Source: DATFVJ01 sp963851085
GTDB taxonomy: Bacteria; Actinomycetota; Actinomycetes; Streptosporangiales; Streptosporangiaceae
Reading direction: 5' to 3'
Length of the DNA stretch: 64,000 nt
Assembly (NCBI GenBank): GCA_963851085.1
Contig: CAWKNX010000010.1
Span: 696,190-760,189 of the forward strand
Shown here: piece by piece, positions 35,459 through 44,905 of the stretch
Layout: each line of letters starts with the position of its first letter
How positions within the stretch are numbered: position 1 is the first letter of the stretch
The notes under the pieces: generated by a model
Databases searched by the model: none
What the model was told of the DNA's origin: nothing
The model's input: only the letters and a program-made list of their open reading frames with translations
Position numbers and translations under genes: made by a program

Positions 35459-35974
35459 TCATGTAGCCCGCGCCTGCGCGGGCAGCTTCAGGCCGTATGC
35501 GATGAGGGTGAGACCGGGTACGGGGCTCCAGTCACGCTCGGGGAGCCGGGTGAATCCAGCGGCGCGGTACAAGTGCAGCGCCGCCACCATCGTCGGCCGG
35601 GTCGATAGCAACAGGTGCCTGACGCCGTTTGCGCCTGCCCATTCGATGACTGCGCGGACGAGCGCGCGCCCCGCGCCATGGCCCTGCATCTCTGGCGCGA
35701 CGGCGAGCGCTCTCACCTCCGCCTCGTCCGGGGCACAGGCCATCTCGCTGCCCGGATGGAATGGCTCGAACATGACGGTCCCGATCGCGCGCCCGTCAGC
35801 CTCGGCGACGAGCACCTCGCCAGGTGTAGATACGCCCAGGTCGCGCAGCACGTCGGCGTAGGGAGATGTCGGGAGCATCCCCGCTGCGATGTAGGCGGCC
35901 ACACGCAGCTCACCTATGGCGGCAAGCTCATCGTCGCGCGCGGCACGCACGATCACGCCTTCATCCAACCTCAC
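35459..35974 (-). CDS. GNAT family N-acetyltransferase
   Basis: 171 aa from GTG 35974 (VRLDEGVIVRAARDDELAAI); upstream in-frame sequence is the short tandem array and unlikely to be coding. GNAT core: VLVAEADGRAIGTVMF (beta 2-3), then the acetyl-CoA loop VRALAVAPEMQGHGAGRALV, then LLLSTRPTMVAALHLYRAAGF. The acceptor is unknown. Confidence 0.82.
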   Translation of the reverse strand: MRLDEGVIVRAARDDELAAIGELRVAAYIAAGMLPTSPYADVLRDLGVSTPGEVLVAEADGRAIGTVMFEPFHPGSEMACAPDEAEVRALAVAPEMQGHGAGRALVRAVIEWAGANGVRHLLLSTRPTMVAALHLYRAAGFTRLPERDWSPVPGLTLIAYGLKLPAQARAT

Positions 35975-36039
35975 AATGCCGTCATGCGCGGTTCGCGCAA
36001 CGCCCGGATCCTCCTGCACCCCCGTCCAGGCCCCCTGCC

Positions 36040-36205
36040 ATCGCAGAACGCTCTCGCAGGACAGGCTCTCGTGCAAGACGCGCTCTCGTGCAGGCCCGCC
36101 GCCCGGTTCTCGTGCCGGACGCGCTCTCGTGCCGGACGCTCTCGCAGGACGCGCTCTCGTTCGGGCGCGCCGCCCCGTTCATGCGGGACGCGCTGCCGGT
36201 TCTCT
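36040..36205. repeat. Degenerate ~17-bp tandem array next to R3
   Basis: Units such as gctctcgtgccggacgc and ctctcgcaggacgcg, about eight copies, upstream of the R3 core, in the same relation as the 21-bp array at 24113-24197. Confidence 0.75.
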
Positions 36206-36207
36206 TG

Positions 36208-36322
36208 CAGGACCCGCCCACCCTGGGGGGCGTTTGCCCCACTGCTGATCTTGGCATGTTGTCAAGACCTGTGGGAGGGGTGAACGCGGTTCTGTGGATG
36301 AGTGCGGACCTGTGGATAAGCC
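36208..36322. repeat. R3 dispersed repeat core, copy 2
   Basis: Matches 24208-24318 (shared words include tttgcccc.actgctgat, gttgtcaag, gggaggggtgaa, ctgtggataag). Lies just downstream of the channel-like gene's stop (36329, minus strand). Confidence 0.75.
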
Positions 36323-36328
36323 GGCCGC

Positions 36329-37459
36329 CTACCCTGCTGTCCGGCCCGGTTCGGCGGCGCGAGGGATCTTGCCGCCGTCTGGCGCCCGGTGGGGCGGCCT
36401 TTCGGGTGGCCGCGCGGGTGGATAGGCACTCTGCCGCGGCCCGGACCATAGCGCGGGCGGCAGGTCGAGGAGGTAGGCGATCGCATACGCCGATGCCTCG
36501 TAGTTCACCCGCCAGCCGCGGAAATGCGGCCAAGCGTCGTCGGGGGTGCGCTCGAACGTCCAGCCCGCCTCCCGCAGCCACTCGACGGCATCGTCGTACT
36601 CGCCGCGTGTGATGGCGATCGGGTCGTCGGGGTGAGGATCGTTCGGCGCGGGCAGCCGCAGGCTCTTTGCGAGCTTGCGCATCGCGATGTAGCCGACGCG
36701 CAGCAGCGGCCGGGTCTGCGACGGTGCGGACTCCGGGCACAGCGCCATTTGCAGGGCGGCCGCGTCGAGCACGGCCAGCAGGGACAGCAGCCAGGACCCG
36801 GCGGGATCCGGGGACCTGAAGTAGATGAGGGCGCGATAGTTGGCGTGGCTTTCCGAGATGTCCGCGGCCCACTCCGTCCAGCGCTCGTAGAGCTGCGGCA
36901 GATAGGAGAGGTTATCGATCAGCGCCTGCCTGGAAAGCAGTTCTGGGCCCCAGGCAGGATTTGCTGCGAGCGCCTCGAGCATGGTAACCAAGGTCTCCCG
37001 CCGGTTGAACGCCGCATAGAGCACGGGCAGGTACCCGATGAGCAGCGCCACCACGGCCAGTCCGCTGGCGGCGGCGGCGAACACGATCGCCGTGGGCGCG
37101 GCGCCCTTCGGCGCGTCGAACCCGAGGGTGGTCAGGGAGGATCCCGAGACCCGCAATGCCACGGGAAATCCCCCATCGGTGAGCGGCCACAGCAGCAGGG
37201 CGAATCCGAGGAACAGCAGCAGCAGCCAGGATGCGAGCAGGCCGAGGAGGAAAGCAGGTGCGGCGGACGACAGTATCCGCTCCCGCCGTCTGAGGTCGGT
37301 TATCTTCTGGGTCGCGACGCGGTACGTGATTCGCACAGCTTTCCCCACCACATCGGTGAGGATCGGGTGCGCCGGCCGGGGGATCAGCAGGGTCTTGAGC
37401 GCACTGGACGCTGTGAGTGCCAGCAATGTGACGCCAAAGGCGAATCCGAGCCAGGCCAT
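36329..37459 (-). CDS. Membrane protein with ion-channel-like pore motif
   Basis: About 376 aa from MAWLGFAFGVTLLALTASSA. Membrane spans lie at the N-terminus, around residues 75-110 (AFLLGLLASWLLLLFLGFALLLW) and 140-165. Between the last two, SGSSLTTLGFD resembles a K+-channel selectivity-filter loop (TxGxD/G). A cytoplasmic helical domain of about 210 residues and a Pro/Arg-rich tail follow. A channel or sensor function is a guess from this motif. Confidence 0.6.
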   Translation of the reverse strand: MAWLGFAFGVTLLALTASSALKTLLIPRPAHPILTDVVGKAVRITYRVATQKITDLRRRERILSSAAPAFLLGLLASWLLLLFLGFALLLWPLTDGGFPVALRVSGSSLTTLGFDAPKGAAPTAIVFAAAASGLAVVALLIGYLPVLYAAFNRRETLVTMLEALAANPAWGPELLSRQALIDNLSYLPQLYERWTEWAADISESHANYRALIYFRSPDPAGSWLLSLLAVLDAAALQMALCPESAPSQTRPLLRVGYIAMRKLAKSLRLPAPNDPHPDDPIAITRGEYDDAVEWLREAGWTFERTPDDAWPHFRGWRVNYEASAYAIAYLLDLPPALWSGPRQSAYPPARPPERPPHRAPDGGKIPRAAEPGRTAG

Positions 37460-37661
37460 GACCTGCACGTTACTGCGTCTTTGTTCAGGATCCCGCTGCC
37501 ACGCTCCCGGGAGCGGCAACCGGCTGATGCGCCTTTGCGGCGCTCCGTATCATTCGGTAGTCATGTACCTGATTGCCGGGGCCGTGGGAAACGCCGCGAC
37601 GAGGCGGTCTTCTGCCATGCCTGCCGTGCCTGCGGTGGCTGCCGTGCCTGCGGCGCGCGCC

Positions 37662-39215
37662 ATGCCCAGGATGGCATTTCTCGTGGCCCCGCTGGTTTTG
37701 ACCGCTCTGTTTGTGGCGGGGTGCAGTCCACCGGGCGGCGGGCCATCCGCTACCGCGCCGGCGGGGACACACCGTCCAGCGCAGGTGCCGCCGTTTCCTG
37801 TGGCGGAGAACCAGCAGCCGGGCACGCCGCGTTGGCAGGTGCGCAGGTTGGGGGCACCTGATGCAATCGAGGGGTTCGCCGACCGGGTGAGTGTGCTGCC
37901 GGGGCAGCCGTTCCGGCTGTTTGTGTCCACGACGTCGCGGTGGTGGCGCGTGGAGGCGTTCCGCATGGGCTGGTACCACGGGGCGCAGGCGCGGCGGCTG
38001 TGGGAATCGGACAAGATACGCGGTCTCGTGCAGCGGGGGCCGGTGATGTCCGCGGGGACGAACATGGTGCGCGCGCCGTGGCGGCCGTCGCTGACGGTGC
38101 AGACTGCCGGATGGTCGGCTGGGTCGTATCTGCTGCGGCTTGACGCCGCGAGCGGCCTGCAGCGGTTCGTGCCCGTGACCGTACGGTCGGCGAGCACCGC
38201 AGGTGCGGTGGTGCTCATCAACGACGTGACCACGTGGCAGGCCTACAACCTGTGGGGGGGCTACGACCTGTACAACGGGCCCGGCGGGTTCGCCGACCGG
38301 GCCCGTGAAGTGACGTTCGACCGGCCCTATGACGCCAATAGCAATGACAATGGCGCGGAGTGGTTCATGTCCTTCGACCAGCCCGCTATCGCTCTGGCGG
38401 AGAAGATTGGCGTGCCGCTCGCCTATGAGACGGACGTGGATTTGACTGCGGACCCTGGGCTGCTGAACGGTGCGCGGGCGGTAATCTCGCTTGGCCATGA
38501 CGAGTACTACTCGGCGGCCATGCGGGACCGCTTGATGGCGGCAAGGAGCGCAGGTGCGAATATCGCGTTCCTCGGGGCGAACGCGGTGTTCCGCCATATC
38601 CGGTTCGGCTCGTCCCCGCTTGGCGCCGACCGGGTGGTGATCTGCTACAAGGTCGCGAGCGAGGATCCCCTTTTCGGGCTGGATAACAGCGCCACCACGC
38701 AGGATTGGCGTGAGCCGCCCCATCCCAGGCCGGAAAGCGTGCTGACAGGTGTGTTCTACGAGTGCAACCCGGTGAGTAACCCTTATGTGGTGTACGACCC
38801 CGGGAATTGGATCTTCGCTGGCACCGGGGCGCGCAAGGGGGAGGCGTTCCCCGGTATGGTCGGACCCGAGTATGACCGGGTCAACCCCGCAGTGCCGGTA
38901 CCACGGCCGATCGAGGTGCTCGCGCGTTCACCGCTGACCTGCGATGGGGTGTCGAGCTACGCAGACTCCGCGTATTACACGGTCCGCAGTGGCGCCGGCG
39001 TGTTCGCCTCTGGCACCATGCGCTGGGTGTGCGCGATGAAGGGCCGGGCCTGCGGCCATGGGGTCAGTAACGCCGCACAGCGGTTCGTGGACATCGCGAC
39101 CACCAACCTGCTGCGGGTCTTCGCGGCCGGCCGGGCTGGGCTTACCCACCCAGCCCGCGACAATCTCGCCCGCGTCCATGAAGCCACCGGCTTCTCGGGC
39201 ATGGCAGGCGACTGA
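37662..39215 (+). CDS. Exported DMFase-beta-subunit-like (DUF6605-type) lipoprotein
   Basis: About 517 aa from MPRMAFLVAPLVLTALFVAGCS, a lipoprotein signal; in-frame starts at 37563 and 37617 exist. The mature protein has VLINDVTTWQAYNLWGGYDL, FDRPYDANSNDNGAEWF, ISLGHDEYYSAAMRDRL and GANIAFLGANAVFRHIRF. These match the C-terminal domain family of N,N-dimethylformamidase large subunit. Most family members in actinobacteria are uncharacterised exported proteins, so DMF hydrolysis should not be assumed. Confidence 0.75.
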   Translation: MPRMAFLVAPLVLTALFVAGCSPPGGGPSATAPAGTHRPAQVPPFPVAENQQPGTPRWQVRRLGAPDAIEGFADRVSVLPGQPFRLFVSTTSRWWRVEAFRMGWYHGAQARRLWESDKIRGLVQRGPVMSAGTNMVRAPWRPSLTVQTAGWSAGSYLLRLDAASGLQRFVPVTVRSASTAGAVVLINDVTTWQAYNLWGGYDLYNGPGGFADRAREVTFDRPYDANSNDNGAEWFMSFDQPAIALAEKIGVPLAYETDVDLTADPGLLNGARAVISLGHDEYYSAAMRDRLMAARSAGANIAFLGANAVFRHIRFGSSPLGADRVVICYKVASEDPLFGLDNSATTQDWREPPHPRPESVLTGVFYECNPVSNPYVVYDPGNWIFAGTGARKGEAFPGMVGPEYDRVNPAVPVPRPIEVLARSPLTCDGVSSYADSAYYTVRSGAGVFASGTMRWVCAMKGRACGHGVSNAAQRFVDIATTNLLRVFAAGRAGLTHPARDNLARVHEATGFSGMAGD

Positions 39216-39235
39216 AACCGGCTCGGTGCACCGCG

Positions 39236-39712
39236 ATGGCACTCGACGACCTGGACCAGCAGATCATCGGCGCACTGATCGAAGATGCCCGCGCGACGTA
39301 CGCGGAGATCGGCGGCCAGGTTGGGCTTTCCGCCCCGGCGGTCAAGCGGCGGGTCGACCGGCTCCGTGCGGCCGGGGCGATCACGGGGTTCTCCGCGCGC
39401 GTGGACCCAGCCGCCCTCGGCTGGACCACCGAGGCGTATGTCGAATTGTTCTGCCGCGGCCGGACCTCGCCCGCCGACATCCGCGCCGCTGTCGCGCGCT
39501 ACCCCGAGGTGGTGGATGCGTGCACGGTCACCGGTGAAGCCGACGCACTGCTGCGCATCCGCGCCGCCGACGTCCAGCATTTCGAGCGGATCGTCGAACG
39601 GATCAGTGCCGAGCCGTTCGTCGTCCGCACGAGAAGCGAGATCGTGCTGTCGCGCCTGATCGACAGGCCGGGCGCTGGCCCGGCGCCAGCGGCGGCGACG
39701 CCGACGCCGTAA
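39236..39712 (+). CDS. Lrp/AsnC family transcriptional regulator
   Basis: 158 aa. N-terminal helix-turn-helix MALDDLDQQIIGALIEDARA...GLSAPAVKRRVDRLRAAG. C-terminal RAM/ligand domain with DACTVTGEADALLRIRAADV. It lies 20 bp after the DMFase-like gene. It likely responds to an amino acid; the target is unknown. The Ala/Pro-rich tail is low complexity. Confidence 0.88.
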   Translation: MALDDLDQQIIGALIEDARATYAEIGGQVGLSAPAVKRRVDRLRAAGAITGFSARVDPAALGWTTEAYVELFCRGRTSPADIRAAVARYPEVVDACTVTGEADALLRIRAADVQHFERIVERISAEPFVVRTRSEIVLSRLIDRPGAGPAPAAATPTP

Positions 39713-40096
39713 CGCACCGTCCGTCCGGGCGGCTCGCCGCCCTCCTGGACGGAGCCAGCCCAGCAGGCATGGCACCCGCCGCCGGGGGGCACCGTGGTCC
39801 CAAGCACGGCTGTCAACGTGTACGACCGAGCCCGCGTGAAGATCATTTTCCCTGGATGTGGCGTTAGCCGCACGATGGCCGATCGGGCTGGCAGCCATGG
39901 GCCTGCTGACCCCGCAGCTCGGCGCGCCGCGCGGCAGCCGTTCGGTAGGACGCCGCGCGTCGGCCGTTAGGTAGGACCCAAGCGCGTGAAGTCGGCTCGG
40001 CGGGGGTACGGGCCTGCCGGGCAGCCTGGCGCAGTGGGCGGACCTGAACCGCGGGAACTGGGCAACTCGCCTGCCCCGGGCCGCTACAGTCGACCC

Positions 40097-40270
40097 ATGT
40101 CCGAAGCTAAGCCGGACCCGAGCGGCAGTACTGGAGAGTTCCGCGCCTTCGTCGAGAAGGGCGGAGCCGACTCAGCGCGCCGCGGAGGCCTGCGCAACCC
40201 CGCCGTTATCGTCACCGTCGTGCTGGCGGTTCTCCTCGTGATCGCCGTGATCGCACTCGGAGTGGGCTGA
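40097..40270 (+). CDS. Small single-span membrane protein
   Basis: 57 aa from ATG 40097 (MSEAKPDPSGSTGEFRAFVE). A polar N-terminal half is followed by one membrane helix AVIVTVVLAVLLVIAVIALG at the C-terminus, a tail-anchored layout. No family is recognised. Convergent with VKOR. The right-arm copy at 63641-63814 encodes the same protein. Confidence 0.65.
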   Translation: MSEAKPDPSGSTGEFRAFVEKGGADSARRGGLRNPAVIVTVVLAVLLVIAVIALGVG

Positions 40271-40379
40271 CTCGTCACCGCGAGCACGTCACAGGTCCCG
40301 CTCTACCTGCTCGTGACGATGGCGCCGTTCGCGGTCCGCGCGCCCGCCCATCGGCTCGGCGCTCGTCACCGCGGGCACG

Positions 40380-41078
40380 TCACCGCGAGCGTTCTGCCAG
40401 GCCCCAGGTAGCGGCGCTGGACAGGATGAGCACGAAGAGCGCGAATGTGATCACGTGGACGCTCGTGCACCACAGGCAGATCGCGTTCACCTTGAAGAGT
40501 TCGACGTAGATCAGGTAGATCACGAAGACGATTCCGACGATCACCGAGAGCACGCGGGCCTGATGGAGCACCCGCAGCGGCGAACGCCAGGCAAGCGGAT
40601 TGTTGACCGCGACCATGAACACGAAAAAGGCAAGGCCCAGCACCGCGACCGGTATCCCGAAGACGATCGACTGCGGGCTGGAGGTGACCTTCTCGCAGTT
40701 GATGGTGCCCGTGTCGGGGCATGCGAGGGTGATCCCGGTCGAGTAGTGCGTGATCGTGAGGTAGATCGACACGCCGAGCCCGGCGAGCGACAGGATGAAA
40801 GTGGTCAGCCGGACCCACGCCGGTGGGCCGCCTGCCACAGCAGCGCGTTTCGCCCCGGCCGGCCGCGCTTCGTCGGTCGCAGCGTCCGTCGCCGCCCGCT
40901 TGGTCCCGTTTCCGTTTGCGGCCGGTCGGCCGGTGCCCGGCCGCGGTGTGCCGCGCGCGACATTGCCGGCGGAGCGGGAGGCTGCCCCCGCCGGCCTGCC
41001 GCCCCTGGCCTGGCCCTTCGCCTGTCCCGGGCCCCTGGCCTGGCCCTGGCCCTTGCTGCGGTGCCTGGTCCTGGCCAT
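40380..41078 (-). CDS. Vitamin K epoxide reductase (VKOR) family protein
   Basis: 232 aa. A basic, low-complexity N-terminal tail of about 75 residues precedes four to five membrane spans. The family Cys pairs are visible: ACPDTGTINCEKVTSSP (loop Cys, with the conserved Ser) and the quinone-site CLWC in NAICLWCTSVHVI. VKOR regenerates the disulfide of a DsbA-like partner using quinone. The ATG shares one base with the TGA of the upstream DUF929 gene (TGATG), so the pair is translationally coupled. Confidence 0.9.
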   Translation of the reverse strand: MARTRHRSKGQGQARGPGQAKGQARGGRPAGAASRSAGNVARGTPRPGTGRPAANGNGTKRAATDAATDEARPAGAKRAAVAGGPPAWVRLTTFILSLAGLGVSIYLTITHYSTGITLACPDTGTINCEKVTSSPQSIVFGIPVAVLGLAFFVFMVAVNNPLAWRSPLRVLHQARVLSVIVGIVFVIYLIYVELFKVNAICLWCTSVHVITFALFVLILSSAATWGLAERSR

Positions 41079-41998
41079 CACAGGCTCCCGCTCAGTGCGG
41101 TGATGGACGGTGCGGTACATACATTCGCAGGCTGGTTACCTGTGATCTTGCATATCGCCGCGGTGATCTCGTTGGCGGTGCCGTCGATGGCCTTCGCGAT
41201 CGGGCTGGCGGGATTCGAAAGCGCGGCCGAGATCTGCGCCCAGGTCTTGCCCTGCAAGACCTGCGGACTGTAGCTCGCCCCGCTGATCAGGTACTTGTTG
41301 GCGAAGTCAACGAACGGAATGGCACCCTGGTTCTGCTGTGACACGTACGGCGGCGAGTCGTACTTGCTCACGAGCGCGTTCTGCTGCGCGGTCGTCTGCT
41401 GCAGCGGCTTCTTGTTGGGGTCGGTCTGCTCGACCGGCGTGAAGACGATGTACTTGCTCGTATAGCTGGACTTGTAGAAGGTCAGCGTCTTCGTGTTCGC
41501 GTATACGTCACCCGTGTCTGAGTGGGTGACGTTGAGGTTGGAGAAGGTACCGAAGCGGCTGAGCGCGACTGCCATCGGCCAGCGCTCCGCCGCACAGTAC
41601 GGGCAGTACTCCGCACCGACGTAGACGATCTCGGGCAGGCCTCCCGAGGTGAGGGCCGGCTGTCCAGAAAGCGCCGAAGGAGGCGTCGCGACCGTGCCCT
41701 TGCCGACCGAGGCCAGCGTGGCCGCCGGGACGTTCGTCACGTCGGAGACGATCGCAGAAAGGGCCGTGCCAGTCGGCAGCGCGCCCGCGCTCGACGTACC
41801 CGAGGTGGTCTTGATGACGATCAGCGCCACCACGATGGCGATGACCGCGACCACGCTGCCGATCACCAGCGAAACCCGGGTACGCACCTGGGCGCGATGT
41901 TCGGCCTCCCGCTGGATCGCGATCTTCTCGCGGGTGGTCAAGCGCTGCTTGCTCCTGCTCGCCTTGCCCATCGCCTGTCTCGACCTGCTTCCTGCCAT
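41078..41998 (-). CDS. DUF929 thioredoxin-fold protein (DsbA-like VKOR partner)
   Basis: 306 aa from MAGSRSRQAMGKASR (41971 also possible). A cytoplasmic basic stretch, one membrane anchor VSLVIGSVVAVIAIVVALIV, then an extracytoplasmic DUF929 domain. The thioredoxin-like active site CPYC is in IVYVGAEYCPYCAAERWP. With the coupled VKOR it forms a probable oxidative protein-folding module outside the membrane. Confidence 0.87.
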   Translation of the reverse strand: MAGSRSRQAMGKASRSKQRLTTREKIAIQREAEHRAQVRTRVSLVIGSVVAVIAIVVALIVIKTTSGTSSAGALPTGTALSAIVSDVTNVPAATLASVGKGTVATPPSALSGQPALTSGGLPEIVYVGAEYCPYCAAERWPMAVALSRFGTFSNLNVTHSDTGDVYANTKTLTFYKSSYTSKYIVFTPVEQTDPNKKPLQQTTAQQNALVSKYDSPPYVSQQNQGAIPFVDFANKYLISGASYSPQVLQGKTWAQISAALSNPASPIAKAIDGTANEITAAICKITGNQPANVCTAPSITALSGSL

Positions 41999-42139
41999 GC
42001 CAGTGTTGTGCACAGACCGTACCGGCCTGGTCGCGCGCGTGCCTACACGGCGTCATGACTGCGGCGCGGACACACGACCCCAGTAAGCCTGCCGGAGTCT
42101 ACGTTAAACCGGGGTAAGGCCTGGTGCGTGCAGTCCCAA

Positions 42140-43234
42140 TTATGGCTGCGTCATGGAGGACACGGTGCGCGGGATCTCCCCGGATCCGCGGATCACCAGG
42201 CGGGTGGGGAGCTCGATTCGCCGCGCGGGTCCCTGCTCACCCGAAAGCCGCCGGAACAGCAGTTCCGCCGCGATGTGGCCCATTTGCGCCGGATCCTGCG
42301 CCACCACGGTGACGCCGGGGGAGAGCAGATCGGCAAGCTCGAAATCGTCAAAGCCCACGATCGCGACCGGTGCGCCGCGCTCCGCGAGTTCGCGGAGCAC
42401 GATGACGCTGATCCGGTTGTTGCCGCACAGCAGTGCCGTCACCGGCCTGGGCTCGTCCAGCATCCGGCCGAGCGCCCGCTTGATGACCTCCGGCTGGGCG
42501 AGGGCCATCGCCACCCAGTGCTCGTCGATGGGCAGATTCGCGGCGGCCATGGCTTCTGAGTACCCGCTCAGCCGCTGCCCGGCCGTATAGATATGCGGCG
42601 CGTCGCCGATGTAGCCGATCCGCGTGTGGCCCTGGCCGATGAGATGGCGCACCCCGTCACGCGCTCCGCCAACGTTGTCGGTGAGCACGACATCGGCGGC
42701 GATCACTCCGGGCGGCCGGTCGACGAAGACGACGGCGATACCCGCGGCGACCTCGGGCAGCAGGTAGGTGTGATCGGTGGAAGCGGGGACGATGATCAGA
42801 CCGTCGACACGGCGCGCGCAGAACGTCAGCGTGAGCTTGCGCTCGCGTTCGGGATCTTCGTCGCTGGAACCCATGAACAGCAGAGATCCGTTGCCGTGCG
42901 TAACATCCTCGACGGCACGCGCCAGGGTCGAGTAGAAGGGGTTGCCGACATCTTCGAGCACTAGCCCGATGGATGCCGTCTGGCCCTTGCGCAGCACGCG
43001 TGCACTGTCGTTGCGCCGGAAGCCGAGCGCTTCGATCGCGGCGCGTACTCGTTCCGCGGTGTCGGGCGTAACTCCCGGCTCGCCGTTGACCACCCGGGAG
43101 ACGGTCTTGAGACCGACACCGGCTTGGGCGGCAACGTCCTTCATCGTCGGACGGCAGCCGGCTGTCACACGGTGATCTGCTGGCTGGAGGGGTGGAACCC
43201 CGGTCTCCCCCGGAAAGGCTGGTGCGTCGGACAC
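42140..43234 (-). CDS. LacI family transcriptional regulator
   Basis: 364 aa from GTG 43234; ATG 43144 (MKDVAAQAGVGLKTVSRVVN) gives the usual family length and is a strong alternative. Helix-turn-helix with hinge GFRRNDSARVLRKG. The periplasmic-binding-like domain has IGLVLEDVGNPFYSTLARAV and ALLCGNNRISVIVLREL, VGFDDFELADLLSPGVTVVAQ. Presumably a sugar-responsive repressor. No sugar genes adjoin. Confidence 0.88.
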   Translation of the reverse strand: MSDAPAFPGETGVPPLQPADHRVTAGCRPTMKDVAAQAGVGLKTVSRVVNGEPGVTPDTAERVRAAIEALGFRRNDSARVLRKGQTASIGLVLEDVGNPFYSTLARAVEDVTHGNGSLLFMGSSDEDPERERKLTLTFCARRVDGLIIVPASTDHTYLLPEVAAGIAVVFVDRPPGVIAADVVLTDNVGGARDGVRHLIGQGHTRIGYIGDAPHIYTAGQRLSGYSEAMAAANLPIDEHWVAMALAQPEVIKRALGRMLDEPRPVTALLCGNNRISVIVLRELAERGAPVAIVGFDDFELADLLSPGVTVVAQDPAQMGHIAAELLFRRLSGEQGPARRIELPTRLVIRGSGEIPRTVSSMTQP

Positions 43235-43237
43235 GGC

Positions 43238-43251
43238 CTAAGACCTCTTAG
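43238..43251. promoter_or_regulatory. Palindromic candidate operator of the LacI gene
   Basis: CTAAGA-CC-TCTTAG, a perfect 6+2+6 inverted repeat, abuts the GTG start at 43234, a good place for autoregulation. In the right arm the equivalent site (60614-60628) has compensating changes that keep the symmetry. Confidence 0.45.
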
Positions 43252-43974
43252 CTAGGTGTGAGCTGGAGCATACCCACGCAGCGTCGTCGGCTCACGGACT
43301 GTATCGGCTGGTGCGGGCAACACAACACAACACAGCTAGGCGGCGGGGTTGGCGGCGACCGCTGCACGGCCGGACGAAGTGATGTGTGGCAAGATGCTCG
43401 AGCCGAACGCCTGCGGTGGCTGCTCATCGCCATTGACAACGTTATCAGCAGCATATTAGCAGAGGCCGTCCTGCCACGCGGCGTGCTGAGTTCCGCGCAG
43501 AGCATCGCGCAGGGTGCCGAACTCAGTGGTAGGCAACGAACGCAACGCGCGCACTTGGCTTTCCCACGGCACCGGGGCGGGCACCGGGGTGCGGGCATCT
43601 GTAGCCGCGGAGCCCGGCCGCGGAGCCCGGCCGCGGAGCCCGGCCGCACGGAGCCCGGCCGCGGAGCCCGGCGCGGCCCGGCGGGAGCCCGGCCCGCGGA
43701 GCCCGGCCCCGCGGAGCCCGGCCCCGCGGGCAGCGGGTGGCCCCCCCGATCCCGGGCACAAGGCGCAGGCAATAGGTACTTTCAACACTGAATTATCTAT
43801 AAGCAGAAAGTAACTGGATATTTCGCGCCTTCAGCACGACGAACGGTACCCAGATGGAGATCTGGGCCTGCACTAACGGGCGGAACCAGACACTGGACGC
43901 TGCCACAGCGCGCATCGGGCAGACGGGGGGCCGACCGCGGCCTCGCAGAAGAGCAGGGGCCGCCACCTGCGATC
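43252..43974. other. 720-bp intergenic region with GC tandem repeats
   Basis: 43,600-43,740 is a simple repeat of cggagcccggccg (9-14-bp units, many copies). 43,300-43,590 and 43,750-43,970 show no convincing gene. Confidence 0.6.
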
Positions 43975-44784
43975 ATGGGGATCGCTGGCAAAATGTTGCG
44001 GGTGCAAGCTCATCAATCACCCCTCAGGGTCGGCTCGTTCGCCGCACTCGGTGACAGTTTCACCGAAGGACTCGATGACCGGGACTCCGCCGGGCGTTAC
44101 CGCGGGTGGGCCGACCGGTTCGCTGCGCTGCTCGGCGAGCACAATCCGGGCGTGCGCTACGCCAACCTCGCGATCCGGGGCAGGCGGGTTGGCCAGGTGG
44201 CGGCGGAACAGGTTCCGCTCGCCATCGAGATGGCACCGGATCTGGTGAGCATCGCCGCTGGTGGCAATGACATCTTGCGGCCCGGAGCGGATCCTGACGT
44301 GCTCGCGGGGATCTTCGACGGTGCCGTGGCACGCCTGCGCGCGGCCGGTTGTGAGGTCGTCGTGTTCACCGGGTTCGACACGCAGCAATTCCCCGTGCTC
44401 CGGCTGCTGCGTGGGAAGATCGCTGCCTACAACGGGCACCTGCGCGCGATCGCGGAACAGCGGCAGTGCTACCTGGCGGATCTGTGGTCGATGGGCCCGC
44501 TGCGCGATCGCCGGGCGTGGAGCGTGGACAGGCTGCATCTGTCCCCGGATGGCCACAGCCGGGTGGCGCTGCTCGTGTCCGAGGCGCTCGGCGTGCCGGT
44601 GAGCGGGAACTGGCGAGACCGATGGCCGCCCTCCGTCGCCGCGGACTGGCTCACCATGCGCCGCGAGGACATCCACTGGGCGCGCCGGCATGCCGCACCG
44701 TGGGTCAGCAGACGTCTGCGCGGCGTGTCATCGGGCGACGGTCTGCAGCCAAAACGTCCCGTCCTGCTGCCGCTCCAGCCCTGA
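43975..44784 (+). CDS. SGNH/GDSL-family hydrolase
   Basis: 269 aa, no signal peptide. Block I AALGDSFTEGLDD (Ser), block II RYANLAIRGRRVGQV (Gly position), block III VSIAAGGNDILRPG (Asn), block V VDRLHLSPDGHSRVA (Asp and His): the full catalytic set. Acts as an esterase or lipase on an unknown substrate. The right-arm copy (59077-59886) is intact with the same length. Confidence 0.9.
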   Translation: MGIAGKMLRVQAHQSPLRVGSFAALGDSFTEGLDDRDSAGRYRGWADRFAALLGEHNPGVRYANLAIRGRRVGQVAAEQVPLAIEMAPDLVSIAAGGNDILRPGADPDVLAGIFDGAVARLRAAGCEVVVFTGFDTQQFPVLRLLRGKIAAYNGHLRAIAEQRQCYLADLWSMGPLRDRRAWSVDRLHLSPDGHSRVALLVSEALGVPVSGNWRDRWPPSVAADWLTMRREDIHWARRHAAPWVSRRLRGVSSGDGLQPKRPVLLPLQP

Positions 44785-44825
44785 ACGCCCGCGGTAGCGG
44801 CATCCCGCCCGTAACCCGCTAAAGG

Positions 44826-44905
44826 ACCATGATCCCGAACGACTGCCGCGCGTGCCCGTTCCTGGCGCTGCGGAGGGTTCCGTGGGATGAAGCCCGGTAT
44901 GGATC
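44826..44905. repeat. Degenerate R2 unit
   Basis: Order gaacgactgccgcg, gtgcccg, ggcgctgcggagggttccg, agcccgg follows the 46017-46168 unit in reverse. It sits in the 600-bp gap 44785-45380, which otherwise shows nothing. Confidence 0.55.

Noticed and set aside
37662..39215. Dimethylformamide degradation
   Set aside because: Only the large-subunit C-terminal-like domain is present as a lipoprotein, with no small subunit; function cannot be transferred.
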